A stretch of 64,000 bases of DNA. It comes from Phycisphaerae bacterium. GTDB lineage: Bacteria > Planctomycetota > Phycisphaerae > UBA1845. The notes under the pieces were generated by a model, which worked only from the letters and a program-made list of their open reading frames with translations, had not been told where the DNA came from and made no database searches. Shown in pieces: positions 1 to 8,630 of this stretch (position 1 is its first letter; every line of letters begins with the position of its first letter). The DNA lies in NCBI GenBank assembly GCA_022072505.1, contig JAJVHU010000003.1, forward strand, positions 1 to 64,000, read 5' to 3'. The translations under genes and the position numbers were made by a program.

Positions 1-35
1 CGTGATCTGACTCCAAAGCGGGTATCCTTTCCGGC

Positions 36-1406
36 ATGGCCCGGAAGACCGAATCCACTGCCGAACCGCACGCTCCGGAGGCCCCGCCAACCCAGCGGGC
101 GTACACCCTCCGCCTGCGCGGCGCCGATCAGCAGGACACCACCTGGCGCGATGCCCTCTGGGCGACCCACGAAGCCATCAATCATGGAACCAAAGCATTC
201 GGCAACTGGCTGCTGACGCTTCGCGGCGGCCTGAGCCATGAACTGGCCGAGCCGCCACCTGCCAAGGGCAAGAGACGCACTGACGAAGAAACAGCCGCGC
301 TCCGGAAGAACCGGCGCATCCTGCTTGCACTGTCATGGCTGAGTGTCGAGGATGAACGCGGCGCACCAATGGGCCTTGCGCGGGTTGCGACGGGCACGGA
401 CAGCGAAGCCGCTCGCCGGGAAAAACTCATCGCCGCCCTGCGAGCGATTCTCACCGCCCGCCGGGTTGCCCAGAAGGAAATCGAATCGTGGGTCGCGGAC
501 TGTGGCGACTCCCTCTCGTCGAGAATCCGCGACGACGCGGCTTGGATCAACCGCAGCGCCGCATTCGACACCGCGAAGGCCGAAATCGGCCCTTCGCTTA
601 CGCGCGACGAAGTGTGGGACGTTCTCGAACCGTTCTTCGCCAGCCGAGAATCGTACTTCGCTCAAATCGAGTTGGCAGAGGATGACTCGGGCGCGGAGGA
701 GAAGGCCAAAGACCTGGTGCAGAAAGCGGGGCAGTGGCTGAGCAGCCGGTTCGGCACGGGGACCGGGGCTGATTTTGAGTCTATGGCCAAGGTGTACGCC
801 GCGATGGTGAAGTGGGCCGCGGGTGCGCCGTCGTTTCGGTCCGGTGCGGCTGCTCTGGCCGGATTGGGCGAATCGCTTTCGCGATTCAAACCCGAATCGA
901 CCGACACCGACGGGATTCTTGCGCTCATCAGCGGACCGGGCTATAAGAGTGCGACCCGCAACATCGTCAAGTCGTGGGGAGACCGTGCGGGCACGGTGCC
1001 GAAAGCCGATCTCGCGAAGTTCGCCGATGCCGCGACTGAGGACGAAGCCAAGTGCAAGGCCAATGTTGGGGGCAAGGGCCGCCGCCCGTGGTCGGATCAG
1101 GTTCTCGCCAGCGTCGAGAAGGCGTGCGGCTTCACATATCTCCAGAAGAACGGCCCCGCGCGTCATTCAGAATTTGCGGTCATGCTCGATCATGCCGCAC
1201 GCCGCGTGTCAATCAGCCATTCATGGATCAAGCGGGCAGAGGCGGAGCGCAGGCGATTTGAAGCCGATTCCCAGCGACTCAGCCAGGTTCCCGCCGCGAC
1301 CAAGGTCTGGCTCGACACGTTCGTGCAAGACCGCAGCGGAACGTCGGGCGCTGCTGCGGCGGGGGCTGGATCGTCGGCGTTTGCGAGCGTTGCGGAGTCG
1401 CGTTAG
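36..1406 (+). CDS. Truncated Cas12b-like protein (N-terminal recognition-lobe half only)
   Basis: The 456-residue product resembles the N-terminal part of type V-B effector Cas12b (C2c1), an RNA-guided DNA nuclease. Seen: after a short tail, an YTLRLRG strand, then ALWATHEAINHGTKAF and NWLLTLRGGL (residues about 22-65), a VEDERGAP segment near 105, and ARHSEFAVMLDHAARRVS with WIKRAEAERR near 385-410. These match my memory of planctomycete Cas12b WED/REC regions; no alignment was run. Family members are about 1,100-1,500 residues and carry a RuvC nuclease and Nuc domain after this point; here the frame ends in an Ala/Gly/Ser-rich stretch and stop, and the next gene starts 94 bases on. No RuvC-like sequence follows in another frame. 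No cas1, cas2, cas4 or array lies downstream; upstream is outside the window. It is a decayed or internally deleted cas12b, or less likely a repurposed RNA-binding fragment. The first ATG in the window is used; no ribosome site is obvious. Confidence 0.72.
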   Translation: MARKTESTAEPHAPEAPPTQRAYTLRLRGADQQDTTWRDALWATHEAINHGTKAFGNWLLTLRGGLSHELAEPPPAKGKRRTDEETAALRKNRRILLALSWLSVEDERGAPMGLARVATGTDSEAARREKLIAALRAILTARRVAQKEIESWVADCGDSLSSRIRDDAAWINRSAAFDTAKAEIGPSLTRDEVWDVLEPFFASRESYFAQIELAEDDSGAEEKAKDLVQKAGQWLSSRFGTGTGADFESMAKVYAAMVKWAAGAPSFRSGAAALAGLGESLSRFKPESTDTDGILALISGPGYKSATRNIVKSWGDRAGTVPKADLAKFADAATEDEAKCKANVGGKGRRPWSDQVLASVEKACGFTYLQKNGPARHSEFAVMLDHAARRVSISHSWIKRAEAERRRFEADSQRLSQVPAATKVWLDTFVQDRSGTSGAAAAGAGSSAFASVAESR

Positions 1407-1499
1407 GTTTTTCTCATCGTGCAGGGAAACGGCGGCTGCGGGGTGCAGGAACGCCGGACCTCGTTAAAGTGCGCCGTTGGCGCAGGAGATAACCTACCT

Positions 1500-2648
1500 A
1501 TGACGCTCTGGATGAGTCTGATGGTCACGATGGCGGGCGCGTCTTCCCTGGCGTTGCCTCAGGAGGATCCGATGCCGCAGGAAGAAACCCAGGAAGAACC
1601 GAAGACGGATCCGATCAAGCCGGCTTCGCCCGGCGGCGGGCTGCTGGCGGTGATCGTGACGAACAAAGGCAATCTCTGGGTCACGCTGTTCCCGGAGCAG
1701 GCGCCGGTGACGGTGGCGAACTTCGTGAACCTCGCCCAGCGTGGGTATTACGACGGGGTCACGTTTCACCGGGTCGAGCCGAACTTCGTGATTCAGGGGG
1801 GGGATCCGACGGGTACGGGGCGCGGGGGTCCGGGGTACCAGTTCGAGGATGAGTTCGACGCCCTGCTGCGGCATGACGCTCCGGGCATTCTCTCGATGGC
1901 CAACGCGGGACCGGGCACGAACGGCAGCCAGTTCTTCGTGACGCATCGGGCGACGCCGCACCTGGACGACCGGCACAGCGTGTTCGGAAAGGTGATCGAG
2001 GGGCAGGAGGTTGTGAACGAGATCGCGAAGGGTGACGCGATGATCGGGGTGATGATCCTCGGCGACGCGGGAAAGCTGCTCGGCGAGCAGTCGCAGAACG
2101 TGGACCGGTGGAACAAGATGCTCGACCGGAAGCACCCCGCTCGGGAAAGCGCGATTCCGGAGGACCAGCGCAAGGAGATCGAGAGTCAGGCGTCGCGCAT
2201 GCAGGCGAAGGCGGCGCAGGTCCGCTCCCAGCTTGAAAAGGCCGCCCGGGATCGCAAGCAGGCCGAGGAAAAGCAGGCCGCGGACTTCGGAAAGAAGCTT
2301 GAGCAAGTGCGGTCAAAGGGCACGACGAGCGATTCCGGTCTGATCTTCTGGGACGAGAAGGTCGGCGACGGCGCTTCACCGAATCCCTCGGGTCAGGTGA
2401 CGATTCATTACACCGGGTGGCTGGAGGACGGGTATCAGTTCGACTCGTCGCGCGACGGCGAGCCGATGACGCACCGGTCGACCGGGTTCGTGCCGGGGTT
2501 CAACGAGGGGTTGGCGACGATGAAGGTCGGCGGAAAGCGCTGGCTGATCATTCCGGGTCCGCTGGGGTATCCGCGCGGCGTTCCGCAGGCGAAGATCCCC
2601 GCGGGGGCGACGCTGGTGTTCGAGATTGACTTGCTGGAAGTGCATTGA
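1500..2648 (+). CDS. Cyclophilin-FKBP fusion peptidyl-prolyl cis-trans isomerase
   Basis: Predicted exported double prolyl isomerase of 382 residues. An N-terminal hydrophobic segment (about residues 1-20, ending ASSLALP) is followed by a Pro/Glu-rich linker, then a cyclophilin domain (about 42-190) with the [24 protein letters not shown] and [12 protein letters not shown] blocks. A charged Gln/Lys/Glu helix, probably coiled coil (about 215-270), leads to a C-terminal FKBP domain (about 275-382) with [36 protein letters not shown] and the closing [12 protein letters not shown] strand. Both domains catalyse prolyl isomerisation in protein folding; together at the cell envelope they would act as a periplasmic foldase (inference). 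The start at 1500 has AGGAG at 1484-1488, better placed than the in-frame GTG at 1419. It follows the Cas12b fragment without a clear terminator. Confidence 0.9.
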   Translation: MTLWMSLMVTMAGASSLALPQEDPMPQEETQEEPKTDPIKPASPGGGLLAVIVTNKGNLWVTLFPEQAPVTVANFVNLAQRGYYDGVTFHRVEPNFVIQGGDPTGTGRGGPGYQFEDEFDALLRHDAPGILSMANAGPGTNGSQFFVTHRATPHLDDRHSVFGKVIEGQEVVNEIAKGDAMIGVMILGDAGKLLGEQSQNVDRWNKMLDRKHPARESAIPEDQRKEIESQASRMQAKAAQVRSQLEKAARDRKQAEEKQAADFGKKLEQVRSKGTTSDSGLIFWDEKVGDGASPNPSGQVTIHYTGWLEDGYQFDSSRDGEPMTHRSTGFVPGFNEGLATMKVGGKRWLIIPGPLGYPRGVPQAKIPAGATLVFEIDLLEVH

Positions 2649-2700
2649 CTCGAGGCCCGGCACGGCGGTCGAAGCAACGGCGCCAGGTCGTCGATACCAG

Positions 2701-2880
2701 GACGCTGTTTCAAAACCGAGCCGCGCGGCTTCAGCCCGCGCGAATTCTGCCGAGGATTCCAGCGGGCGGAGTCGGCGGGCGACCGTTTTGAAACCGCCTG
2801 TAAGGCTGAATCGTCATTTTCGATTTCGCGGCGCGCTACGAGACGAGCGTTCGCGCGGGCTGAAGCCCGCGGCTCGGCGG
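2701..2880. repeat. Intergenic palindromic element (GTTTCAAAAC-type end)
   Basis: The 313-base gap between the isomerase gene and the lipoprotein holds no gene. It contains gacgctgtttcaaaac (2701-2716) and an inverted gttttgaaac (2785-2794). A second, near-perfect inverted pair of about 26 bases lies at 2718-2744 and 2850-2875 (gagccgcg..cttcagcccgcgcgaa). The left end matches the ends of elements at 23842 and 59872, so this is a diverged member of a dispersed family. Confidence 0.6.
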
Positions 2881-2961
2881 GCGTTCCGCCTTCGTGAATA
2901 AGGATTGGGTTGCGGACAAGGGCGTCGGCGCGAAAAGCGCGCGCCAACAGGGAGGTTCATA

Positions 2962-3861
2962 ATGCTGATTCGATGGATAAGCTTGTGCTGCGCGGGGGTG
3001 TTCGGCGTGCTGGGGGTCGCGGGTTGCGCGCCGGGCGGCGGCAACGGGAACGACAACACGCCTTCGGGCAACGTCAACGACAACACGGACGGCAACGTCA
3101 ACGACAATGACGACGGGGACGGCGACGGTTTGACCGCGGACCAGGAAGCGGCGGTCGAGGCCGTGACGCTGCTGCTGAACGATCTTGCCGCCGCGTTCTC
3201 GGGGCTGAAGGAGATGGCGAACCCGGAGAGCTACCCGGCGGATTCGGCGTCGTTCGGAACGTGCCCGGTGGTGTCGACGTCGCGGGACGGGGCGACATGG
3301 ACGATCGGGCTGGACTTCGGCGACGGCTGCACGAACGAGTACTACGGCGACGTGACGGTTTCGGGACAGGTCACGGCGGTGGTGGATGCGGAGGCGTTGA
3401 CCGTCGAAATCACGTTCGAGGCGTTCACGGTGGATGACGCGACGGTGGACGGGACGATCAGCGCGACGCTGCTGAGCCGGCCGTCGGACCAGCTTCCCTT
3501 CGGGATCGAGGCTTCGGTGGACCTTGAAACGGACAACGGGCTGATCGTCGGGACGGTGACGGTGTTCATTTCGTCGAGCGACGGGGAGATCACGCTGACG
3601 GACGGACAGTTCACGCTGGTGGACAACGAAGACACGGCGTACGTCGTGTCGGTGGACGAGTTGGTGATGGACCCTCAGGAGCACGGGAACCTGATTCCCG
3701 AGGAGGGGACGGCGTCGTTCGAGCTGCCGACGGGCGTGGGCGACCTGACGGTGCTGGTGACCATCACGTTCACCGAGGAGTCGCCGTCGACGGGCGTGGT
3801 GCTGGTGACGGTCGGCGACGCGGAACCGGTCGAGCACACGCTGTCGTGGGTGGGCGAGTAG
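2962..3861 (+). CDS. Asn/Asp-rich secreted lipoprotein, function unknown
   Basis: A 299-residue lipoprotein that I do not recognise by family. It has a short signal peptide with lipobox LGVAGC, the modified cysteine being Cys22. A low-complexity spacer of GNGNDN / GNVNDN repeats follows (about residues 27-60), ending in DGDGDGL, a style of flexible tether typical of planctomycete surface lipoproteins. The remaining ~230 residues are rich in Thr, Val and Asp in alternating patterns that suggest beta-strands. Start: ATG 2962 with GGAGG at 2951-2955; the open frame extends further upstream but without a better start. Monocistronic by position, with 195 bases before the next gene. No catalytic motif is visible. 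Confidence 0.85.
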   Translation: MLIRWISLCCAGVFGVLGVAGCAPGGGNGNDNTPSGNVNDNTDGNVNDNDDGDGDGLTADQEAAVEAVTLLLNDLAAAFSGLKEMANPESYPADSASFGTCPVVSTSRDGATWTIGLDFGDGCTNEYYGDVTVSGQVTAVVDAEALTVEITFEAFTVDDATVDGTISATLLSRPSDQLPFGIEASVDLETDNGLIVGTVTVFISSSDGEITLTDGQFTLVDNEDTAYVVSVDELVMDPQEHGNLIPEEGTASFELPTGVGDLTVLVTITFTEESPSTGVVLVTVGDAEPVEHTLSWVGE

Positions 3862-4057
3862 CGTCCGCGGCTGGCGGCGTGAGAGGTTGATCCGAGGCGC
3901 TCCGGCGGCGCGAGGCGTCGTCGGGGCGCTTTCTTGTTGACGGCGTCCGGGCGGCGGCGCGACGGCGGCTTTCCCGCTCCTGAGGCGTCACGTACATTGC
4001 GCCGGCGGCGGCGTCCGAGCCTCTCTCGCTCAGCGCCGCGCCACGACACGGAAGGTC

Positions 4058-6049
4058 ATGACGGAAGCGCGCATGCAGCCTGATCCGCCCACCGAGCGAT
4101 CCGTCGCGGAAGCCGACGCCGCGTGGTCCACGGAGGTCCGCTTGAACGACAGAACGCCTCAGCTCACGGTGCGCGCCGTGCTGACGGGCGGACTGCTCGG
4201 CATGCTCCTGTCGATCTCGAATCTTTACACGGTGCTTCAGCTCGGGTGGGCGTTCGGCGTGGCGATCACGGCGTGCGTCCTGTCGTATCTGATGTGGAAC
4301 GCGGTGCGCGCGGCGAGCTTCGGACGGATCGCGCCGATGACGCTGCTCGAAAGCAACGTGATGCAGAGCACCGCGTCGGCGGCGGGATACTCGACGGGAA
4401 GCACGATCGGGACGGCGTTCGGAGCGCTGCTGCTTTCGACGGGTCGTCACGTTCCGTGGTGGGCGCTGGCGAGCTTCACGTTGTTCACGGCGCTGCTGGG
4501 GGTGCTGCTGGCGGCGCCGCTGAAGCGACAGATGATCAACCTCGAGCAGCTTCGGTTTCCCAGCGGGACGGCTGCGGCGCAGACGCTGCGCAGCCTTTAC
4601 TCGCGCGGCGGGGACGCGCTGCGGCAGGCGTATGCGCTGATCGCGTGCCTGGCGTTCGGCGGGGTGATCGGGCTGCTGCGGAATTACGGGCTCCTGGTGG
4701 ACCGGTTGCAGAAATTGTCGCGGTGTCCGGCGTGGCTTTCGGATCTTCATGCGAGGGTGTTTCTTCCGCATCAGCTCGAACTTCCGACGCAGGCGCTGAC
4801 GGGGGTGCGCGGGGGAAAACTGTGGAACTTCGGGTTCGACCCGGGGGTGCTGATGATCGGCGCGGGGATGCTGATCGGACCCCGCGCGGGGTTGTCGATG
4901 CTGGCGGGGGCGACGGCGCTTTACTTCGGGGTGGGGCCTTATCTTGTGTCGCTGGATCAGGCGAGCCCCGCGAGCGGGTGGACGGCGGGAGCGGAGTCGG
5001 CGCCGGTGTATGACGCGGCGAGAGCGTCGCCCGGCGCGTTGCACGTTCCGGTGACGGGGGGCCGCGTGATCCAGGTGGTGCGGTGGGGATTGTGGGGCGG
5101 ATCGTCGCTGCTGGTGTTCGCCAGCTTGACCGGTTTCGCGCTTCAGTGGCGGGTCGTGGGGCGATCGTTTCTGACGCTTGGGGGCGGCGCGAGCGGTGCG
5201 GACGTCGAGGTTCCTTTGAAGTGGTTTGCGCTCGGCATCCTTCCGGCAGCGGCCGGGCTGGTGGCGGTGCAGGTTCTTGCGTTCGGGATCAGTGCGCCGC
5301 TGGGCGTCGTGGCGGTGGGCATGTCGTTCGTGGTGTCGCTGGTGTGCTGCCGGGTGACGGGGGAGACGGACACGACGCCGATCGGTCCGATGGGCAAGGT
5401 GACGCAACTTGTGTACGCGGTGCTGCCGGGTTCGGCGGGCGACGCGGCGATCAACCTGACGGCCGCGGGGGCGACGACCAGCGCCGGAAGCAGCGCCGCG
5501 GATCTGCTGAACGACCTGAAGGCGGGCTATCTTCTTGGGGCGAACCCGCGGAAGCAGTTCGCGGCGCAGCTTGCCGGCGTGTTCTTCGGGACGGCGGCGG
5601 TGGTTCCCGCGTGGTATCTGATGGTTCCGGACGCGGCGGCGCTGAGCGGGTTCAACGTTCCTTCGGCGCAGATGTGGAAGGCGGTGGCGGACGCGCTGAC
5701 GCAGGGATTGCAGAGCCTGCCGATCAGCGCGCGCTGGGCGATCGTGATCGGGGGCATGACGGGCGTGGCGATCCCGACGGTCGGCGCGCTGTCGTCTCGG
5801 GCGGCGCGGTATCTGCCGTCGCCGATGGGGCTGGGGTTTTCGTGGGTGTTCGGGTTCAACAGTTCGCTGGCGCTGGCGCTGGGGTCGGTGATCGCGTGGG
5901 CGTGGCGGCGCGCGGCGCGGAAATCAGCGGAAGCGTACGCCGTGCCCGCGGCTTCCGGGTTTATCGCCGGCGAGTCGCTGGTGTCGGCGCTGCTGGCGAT
6001 CGCGGCGTCGGCGGCGGGGCTGGCGTGGGCGGGCGGCGCGGGCGACTGA
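4058..6049 (+). CDS. OPT-family oligopeptide/metal-chelate transporter
   Basis: A 663-residue polytopic inner-membrane protein matching the oligopeptide transporter (OPT) superfamily, which imports short peptides or metal-chelate complexes by proton symport. Seen: about a dozen long hydrophobic helices; the family-typical block LEQLRFPSGTAAAQTL (about residues 164-179) in the first half; VTGETDTTPIGPMGKVTQL in the middle (about 432-450); and AGATTSAGSSAADLLNDLKAGYLLGA (quoted in part; about 468-493). Length is normal for bacterial OPT proteins. Two starts are possible: ATG 4058, with GGAAGG almost touching it, and ATG 4073, with GGAAG five bases upstream; the N-terminus is cytosolic either way. 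The next gene begins about 40 bases after the stop and may be cotranscribed. Substrate cannot be told from sequence. Confidence 0.87.
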   Translation: MTEARMQPDPPTERSVAEADAAWSTEVRLNDRTPQLTVRAVLTGGLLGMLLSISNLYTVLQLGWAFGVAITACVLSYLMWNAVRAASFGRIAPMTLLESNVMQSTASAAGYSTGSTIGTAFGALLLSTGRHVPWWALASFTLFTALLGVLLAAPLKRQMINLEQLRFPSGTAAAQTLRSLYSRGGDALRQAYALIACLAFGGVIGLLRNYGLLVDRLQKLSRCPAWLSDLHARVFLPHQLELPTQALTGVRGGKLWNFGFDPGVLMIGAGMLIGPRAGLSMLAGATALYFGVGPYLVSLDQASPASGWTAGAESAPVYDAARASPGALHVPVTGGRVIQVVRWGLWGGSSLLVFASLTGFALQWRVVGRSFLTLGGGASGADVEVPLKWFALGILPAAAGLVAVQVLAFGISAPLGVVAVGMSFVVSLVCCRVTGETDTTPIGPMGKVTQLVYAVLPGSAGDAAINLTAAGATTSAGSSAADLLNDLKAGYLLGANPRKQFAAQLAGVFFGTAAVVPAWYLMVPDAAALSGFNVPSAQMWKAVADALTQGLQSLPISARWAIVIGGMTGVAIPTVGALSSRAARYLPSPMGLGFSWVFGFNSSLALALGSVIAWAWRRAARKSAEAYAVPAASGFIAGESLVSALLAIAASAAGLAWAGGAGD

Positions 6050-6088
6050 GCGGATCTCACGGTGTCGGTCTGCGCGGTGCGGTGCGAG

Positions 6089-6934
6089 ATGTTCCTCGGA
6101 TACAATACGAACGGGCTGCCGCATCACCGGCTGGAGGATGCGCTCGCGCTGATCGCCGAAACCGGGTTTCGAGGCGTCGCCCTGACGCTCGATCATCATC
6201 ACCTGGATCCGACGGACCGGAACACCTGTCTGCGCGAAACCGGGCGGGTAAGGCGTCTGCTGGATCAACACGACCTGCGGGTCACGGTTGAGACCGGCGC
6301 GCGGTTCGTCCTGGATCCGCGGCGCAAACATCAGCCGACGCTGGTCAGTGCGCGGGGTCAGGATCGGGCGCGGCGGCGGGAATTCATTGAGACGTGCGTT
6401 CTGGCCGCTGCGGAACTGGGCGCCGAGACGGTCTCGCTCTGGTCGGGCGCGGCGGACGACGACGCCGGTGAAGACGAGGCGTTTGCGCGTTTGATGGAGG
6501 AACTTCACCGGCTCCTGGACTTCGTGGAAAAAGCGGACCGGCGGCTGGCGTTCGAGCCGGAGCCGGGCATGTTGGTGGACACGATGGCCCGGTATGACCG
6601 GCTGATCGCAACGATGCAGCACCCTCTGCTGGGCCTGACGCTGGATGTGAACCACGTCTACGCCCTTCGGGACGGGTCGGTCCGCGAGCATGTCGAGCGC
6701 TGGAAGGGGCTGCTGTGGAACGTCCATCTTTCCGACGCTCGGCTGGGGGCGCACGAGCATCTGCCGCCTGGGGGCGGTGAAGTCGATTTCGTCGATATCC
6801 GGCAGTCGCTGGAAGCGATCGGGTACCTCGGTCCGGTTCATCTGGAACTCTCACGTCACGGGCATGACGCGGTGCGGGTGATGCAGGGAGCGTACGCCTA
6901 CCTGAACGAGCGTGGGTATCTGAATGAGCCGTGA
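6089..6934 (+). CDS. Sugar phosphate isomerase/epimerase-like TIM barrel protein
   Basis: A 281-residue member of the AP-endonuclease-2-like (xylose isomerase-type) TIM-barrel superfamily. It starts with LGYNTNG and LEDALALIAETGF, then LTLDHHHLDP, and has the metal-site type residues of the fold: FEPEPGMLVDT (about 155-165), LTLDVNHVYAL, NVHLSDARLGAHEHLPPGGGEVDF cut here to its key His/Asp/Glu, and a final HLELSRHGHDA. Enzymes of this fold isomerise or epimerise sugars or cleave lactone-like substrates using a divalent metal; the exact substrate is unknown. ATG 6089 is preferred because the conserved first strand begins there; a GTG at 6062 is in frame. Neither has a convincing ribosome site, so translation may depend on the upstream transporter gene. 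Confidence 0.75.
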   Translation: MFLGYNTNGLPHHRLEDALALIAETGFRGVALTLDHHHLDPTDRNTCLRETGRVRRLLDQHDLRVTVETGARFVLDPRRKHQPTLVSARGQDRARRREFIETCVLAAAELGAETVSLWSGAADDDAGEDEAFARLMEELHRLLDFVEKADRRLAFEPEPGMLVDTMARYDRLIATMQHPLLGLTLDVNHVYALRDGSVREHVERWKGLLWNVHLSDARLGAHEHLPPGGGEVDFVDIRQSLEAIGYLGPVHLELSRHGHDAVRVMQGAYAYLNERGYLNEP

Positions 6935-7058
6935 CGCTGCATCAGCCGACGGAACGCTGCGGTTTTGGGAAGGGGATTTTGAGGATTATCCGACCGCACC
7001 CCCTGCGGTGGAGAGAGATCCCGCCTTTGCCACGTCAGGTAGTCGTTTGAAAAACATG

Positions 7059-7106
7059 ATGAATTTTTAATTTTTCCTTGACATTATGAGGAAAATTATT
7101 CATCCT
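7059..7106 (+). promoter_or_regulatory. AT-rich hairpin overlapping a TTGACA box
   Basis: In the 286-base gap before the first secreted paralog there is a strikingly AT-rich island. It holds gatgaat (7059-7065) and tttttcc (7071-7077), which pair with ggaaaat (7090-7096) and attcatc (7098-7104) to give an imperfect stem with a TTGACATTATGA loop. The loop contains a perfect -35 hexamer TTGACA (7078-7083); at 17 bases the -10 would be catcct, which is poor. A regulated promoter is the best guess. Confidence 0.4.
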
Positions 7107-7220
7107 CAGGGGTCAGGGGCCGCGAGGCAATGCCGGGTTGCCGTGAACCTGCACAGTGCAACTGTATTTGTTCGCACGCTCGCGGGAGAAGAGCATCGAG
7201 TACAGGCAGGGGAGGAAGTA

Positions 7221-8345
7221 ATGAAAACGACGACGTGGATTGCGACGGGTGTTTTTTGTTTGTTCATCAGCGCCGGGTTCGCCCAGCAGAAGGGCGGTCT
7301 GGAGTCCGGGTTGCGGCTGCCCGAGCCGAACCTTGTTTCGATGGGTCAGAAGATCCACCCGCTTCGGGCGGTTCTGGCGGATGAGAATCGCCAGCCGATC
7401 GGTCCGTGGGTGGATCTGGGCGACAACGGGGTTGCCGAGGACTGCGGGGCGTCGCTGTGCTTCGACAACGTCGAGACCAACGGACGGGACGTGAACGAGA
7501 GCCAGCCGGGCGACGGGTATTACGGTCTGGATTGCGGGATGGGCAGCGGGCGCTGGTTCTTCGGTCCGGGATTCTGCGACACGTTCTGGATCGACGACGC
7601 GGATATGACCGAGACGTGCGACGGTCAGGACATCGGTCGGATCCAGCATGCGTTCTGGTGGGATGCCTCGGGACCGGGGTCGTCCGAGCAGGCGATGCTT
7701 TACATCGGGCTTCATGAGGATTTCAACGACTGCGCCGGCGTTGCGGGATTCCTGGGGGCGTTTTTGTTTGATTTCGGTCCGCTGCCGTCCAGCCAGGACA
7801 CCGGGGGGTATTACTACTTCGATATTCACACGTGCGGGTTGTTCGGAACCATCCCGGCGCCGGCGGACGGGCGGGGCGCTTATGAGGGCGCGTACCTGAC
7901 CGCCGACGGCGGGGCGTTTGCGACGTGCGCGCAACCGATGCTGTGGAGCACGGACAAGCCGCTGAATTACAGCGCGCAGTCGGGGCTGAAATTCGCGGAC
8001 ATCAATCCGCGCGACGGAGTCATCATTTATGCGGACGAGTGTTTCGACTACGGCGCGTTCACCTGTCCCGGGGTGGTAGGGACGGCGACGGCGATGTGGC
8101 AGAAAGGCTCGCCGAACGTGACGCCGAAGCTTCGCGCGAAGTGCGGCAACGGGTCGGTCGTGGCGCGGATCCGGGATGCGGCGCCGGGGCAGCTTGTCAC
8201 GCTTGAGCTGGACGGCATCCGGTCGCGCACCAAGGCGGTCAAGGCCAACGGCCGGTGCAAGGTCCGGTTTGATTTTGTGCCCGCCGGTCCGCACACGACG
8301 CGGGAGCTTGAGAATGAGTTGATGCGCAACGTGCCGTGCGAATAA
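7221..8345 (+). CDS. Secreted protein of unknown function, paralog of the next gene
   Basis: A 374-residue exported protein with a Sec signal peptide (MKTTTWIATG.., cleavage probably after SAGFAQ). The mature part is rich in Trp, Tyr, Gly and paired Cys: EDCGASLCFDNVETNG, GYYGLDCGMG, RWFFGPGFCDTFW, IGRIQHAFWW, then FATCAQPMLW and CPGVVGTATAMWQKG. The same ordered blocks occur in the gene at 8631, so the two are tandem paralogs. The last ~75 residues (from about 298) form a separate beta-rich domain with LRAKC, PGQLVTLELDG and a terminal Cys; it is also found at the ends of the genes at 8631, 32359 and 33917. I do not recognise the family. Start ATG 7221 has GGAGG at 7211-7215; the longer frame to 7086 has no site. 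A terminator follows at 8394. Confidence 0.85.
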   Translation: MKTTTWIATGVFCLFISAGFAQQKGGLESGLRLPEPNLVSMGQKIHPLRAVLADENRQPIGPWVDLGDNGVAEDCGASLCFDNVETNGRDVNESQPGDGYYGLDCGMGSGRWFFGPGFCDTFWIDDADMTETCDGQDIGRIQHAFWWDASGPGSSEQAMLYIGLHEDFNDCAGVAGFLGAFLFDFGPLPSSQDTGGYYYFDIHTCGLFGTIPAPADGRGAYEGAYLTADGGAFATCAQPMLWSTDKPLNYSAQSGLKFADINPRDGVIIYADECFDYGAFTCPGVVGTATAMWQKGSPNVTPKLRAKCGNGSVVARIRDAAPGQLVTLELDGIRSRTKAVKANGRCKVRFDFVPAGPHTTRELENELMRNVPCE

Positions 8346-8393
8346 GGCGTTCGCCGGCGCGGGGGACATCCGCGGTGAAACCCGGATAAGGGA

Positions 8394-8420
8394 GGCGCGA
8401 CCCGTGGGTCGCGCCTTTTT
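8394..8420 (+). terminator. Intrinsic terminator of the first secreted paralog
   Basis: Ten-base perfect stem ggcgcgaccc / gggtcgcgcc (8394-8403 and 8406-8415) followed directly by TTTTT (8415-8420), 49 bases after the stop codon at 8345. Confidence 0.85.
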
Positions 8421-8507
8421 CGTTGCGCGAGCCGCCGCCGTGACCGAAAATACCGGTTCCCGAAGCGTTCGATCAGGCGGATCGAGCCGGCTTAACAATC
8501 TCTCACG

Positions 8508-8536
8508 TTGACATCCTTTCAAGGCGGGCGAAGAAT
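8508..8536 (+). promoter_or_regulatory. Sigma-70-type promoter of the second secreted paralog
   Basis: Perfect -35 TTGACA (8508-8513), 17-base spacer, and -10 AAGAAT (8531-8536; four of six consensus bases). It lies about 95 bases before the ATG at 8631 and beyond the upstream terminator, so the two paralogs are separately transcribed. Confidence 0.6.
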
Positions 8537-8630
8537 CGGACAGGGTCTTCGGCCGAGCGTGGCGTCGACCCTTGTCGCCGGATCGTTCAGGGTCGGACGT
8601 CCGGCATCCTGCTCGACGAGGGGGGAGAGC

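Noticed and set aside
333-1166. Long minus-strand frame opposite the Cas12b-like gene
   Set aside because: High GC keeps antisense frames open; the product is Arg-rich with no motif.
1052-1467. A frameshifted continuation of Cas12b in the other plus frames
   Set aside because: The alternative frames here are Arg/Ser-rich and show no RuvC-like or bridge-helix-like sequence.
2701-2880. Inverted repeats as a CRISPR or attachment site for the Cas12b fragment
   Set aside because: No repeat-spacer periodicity; the sequence belongs to the dispersed element family found far from any cas gene.
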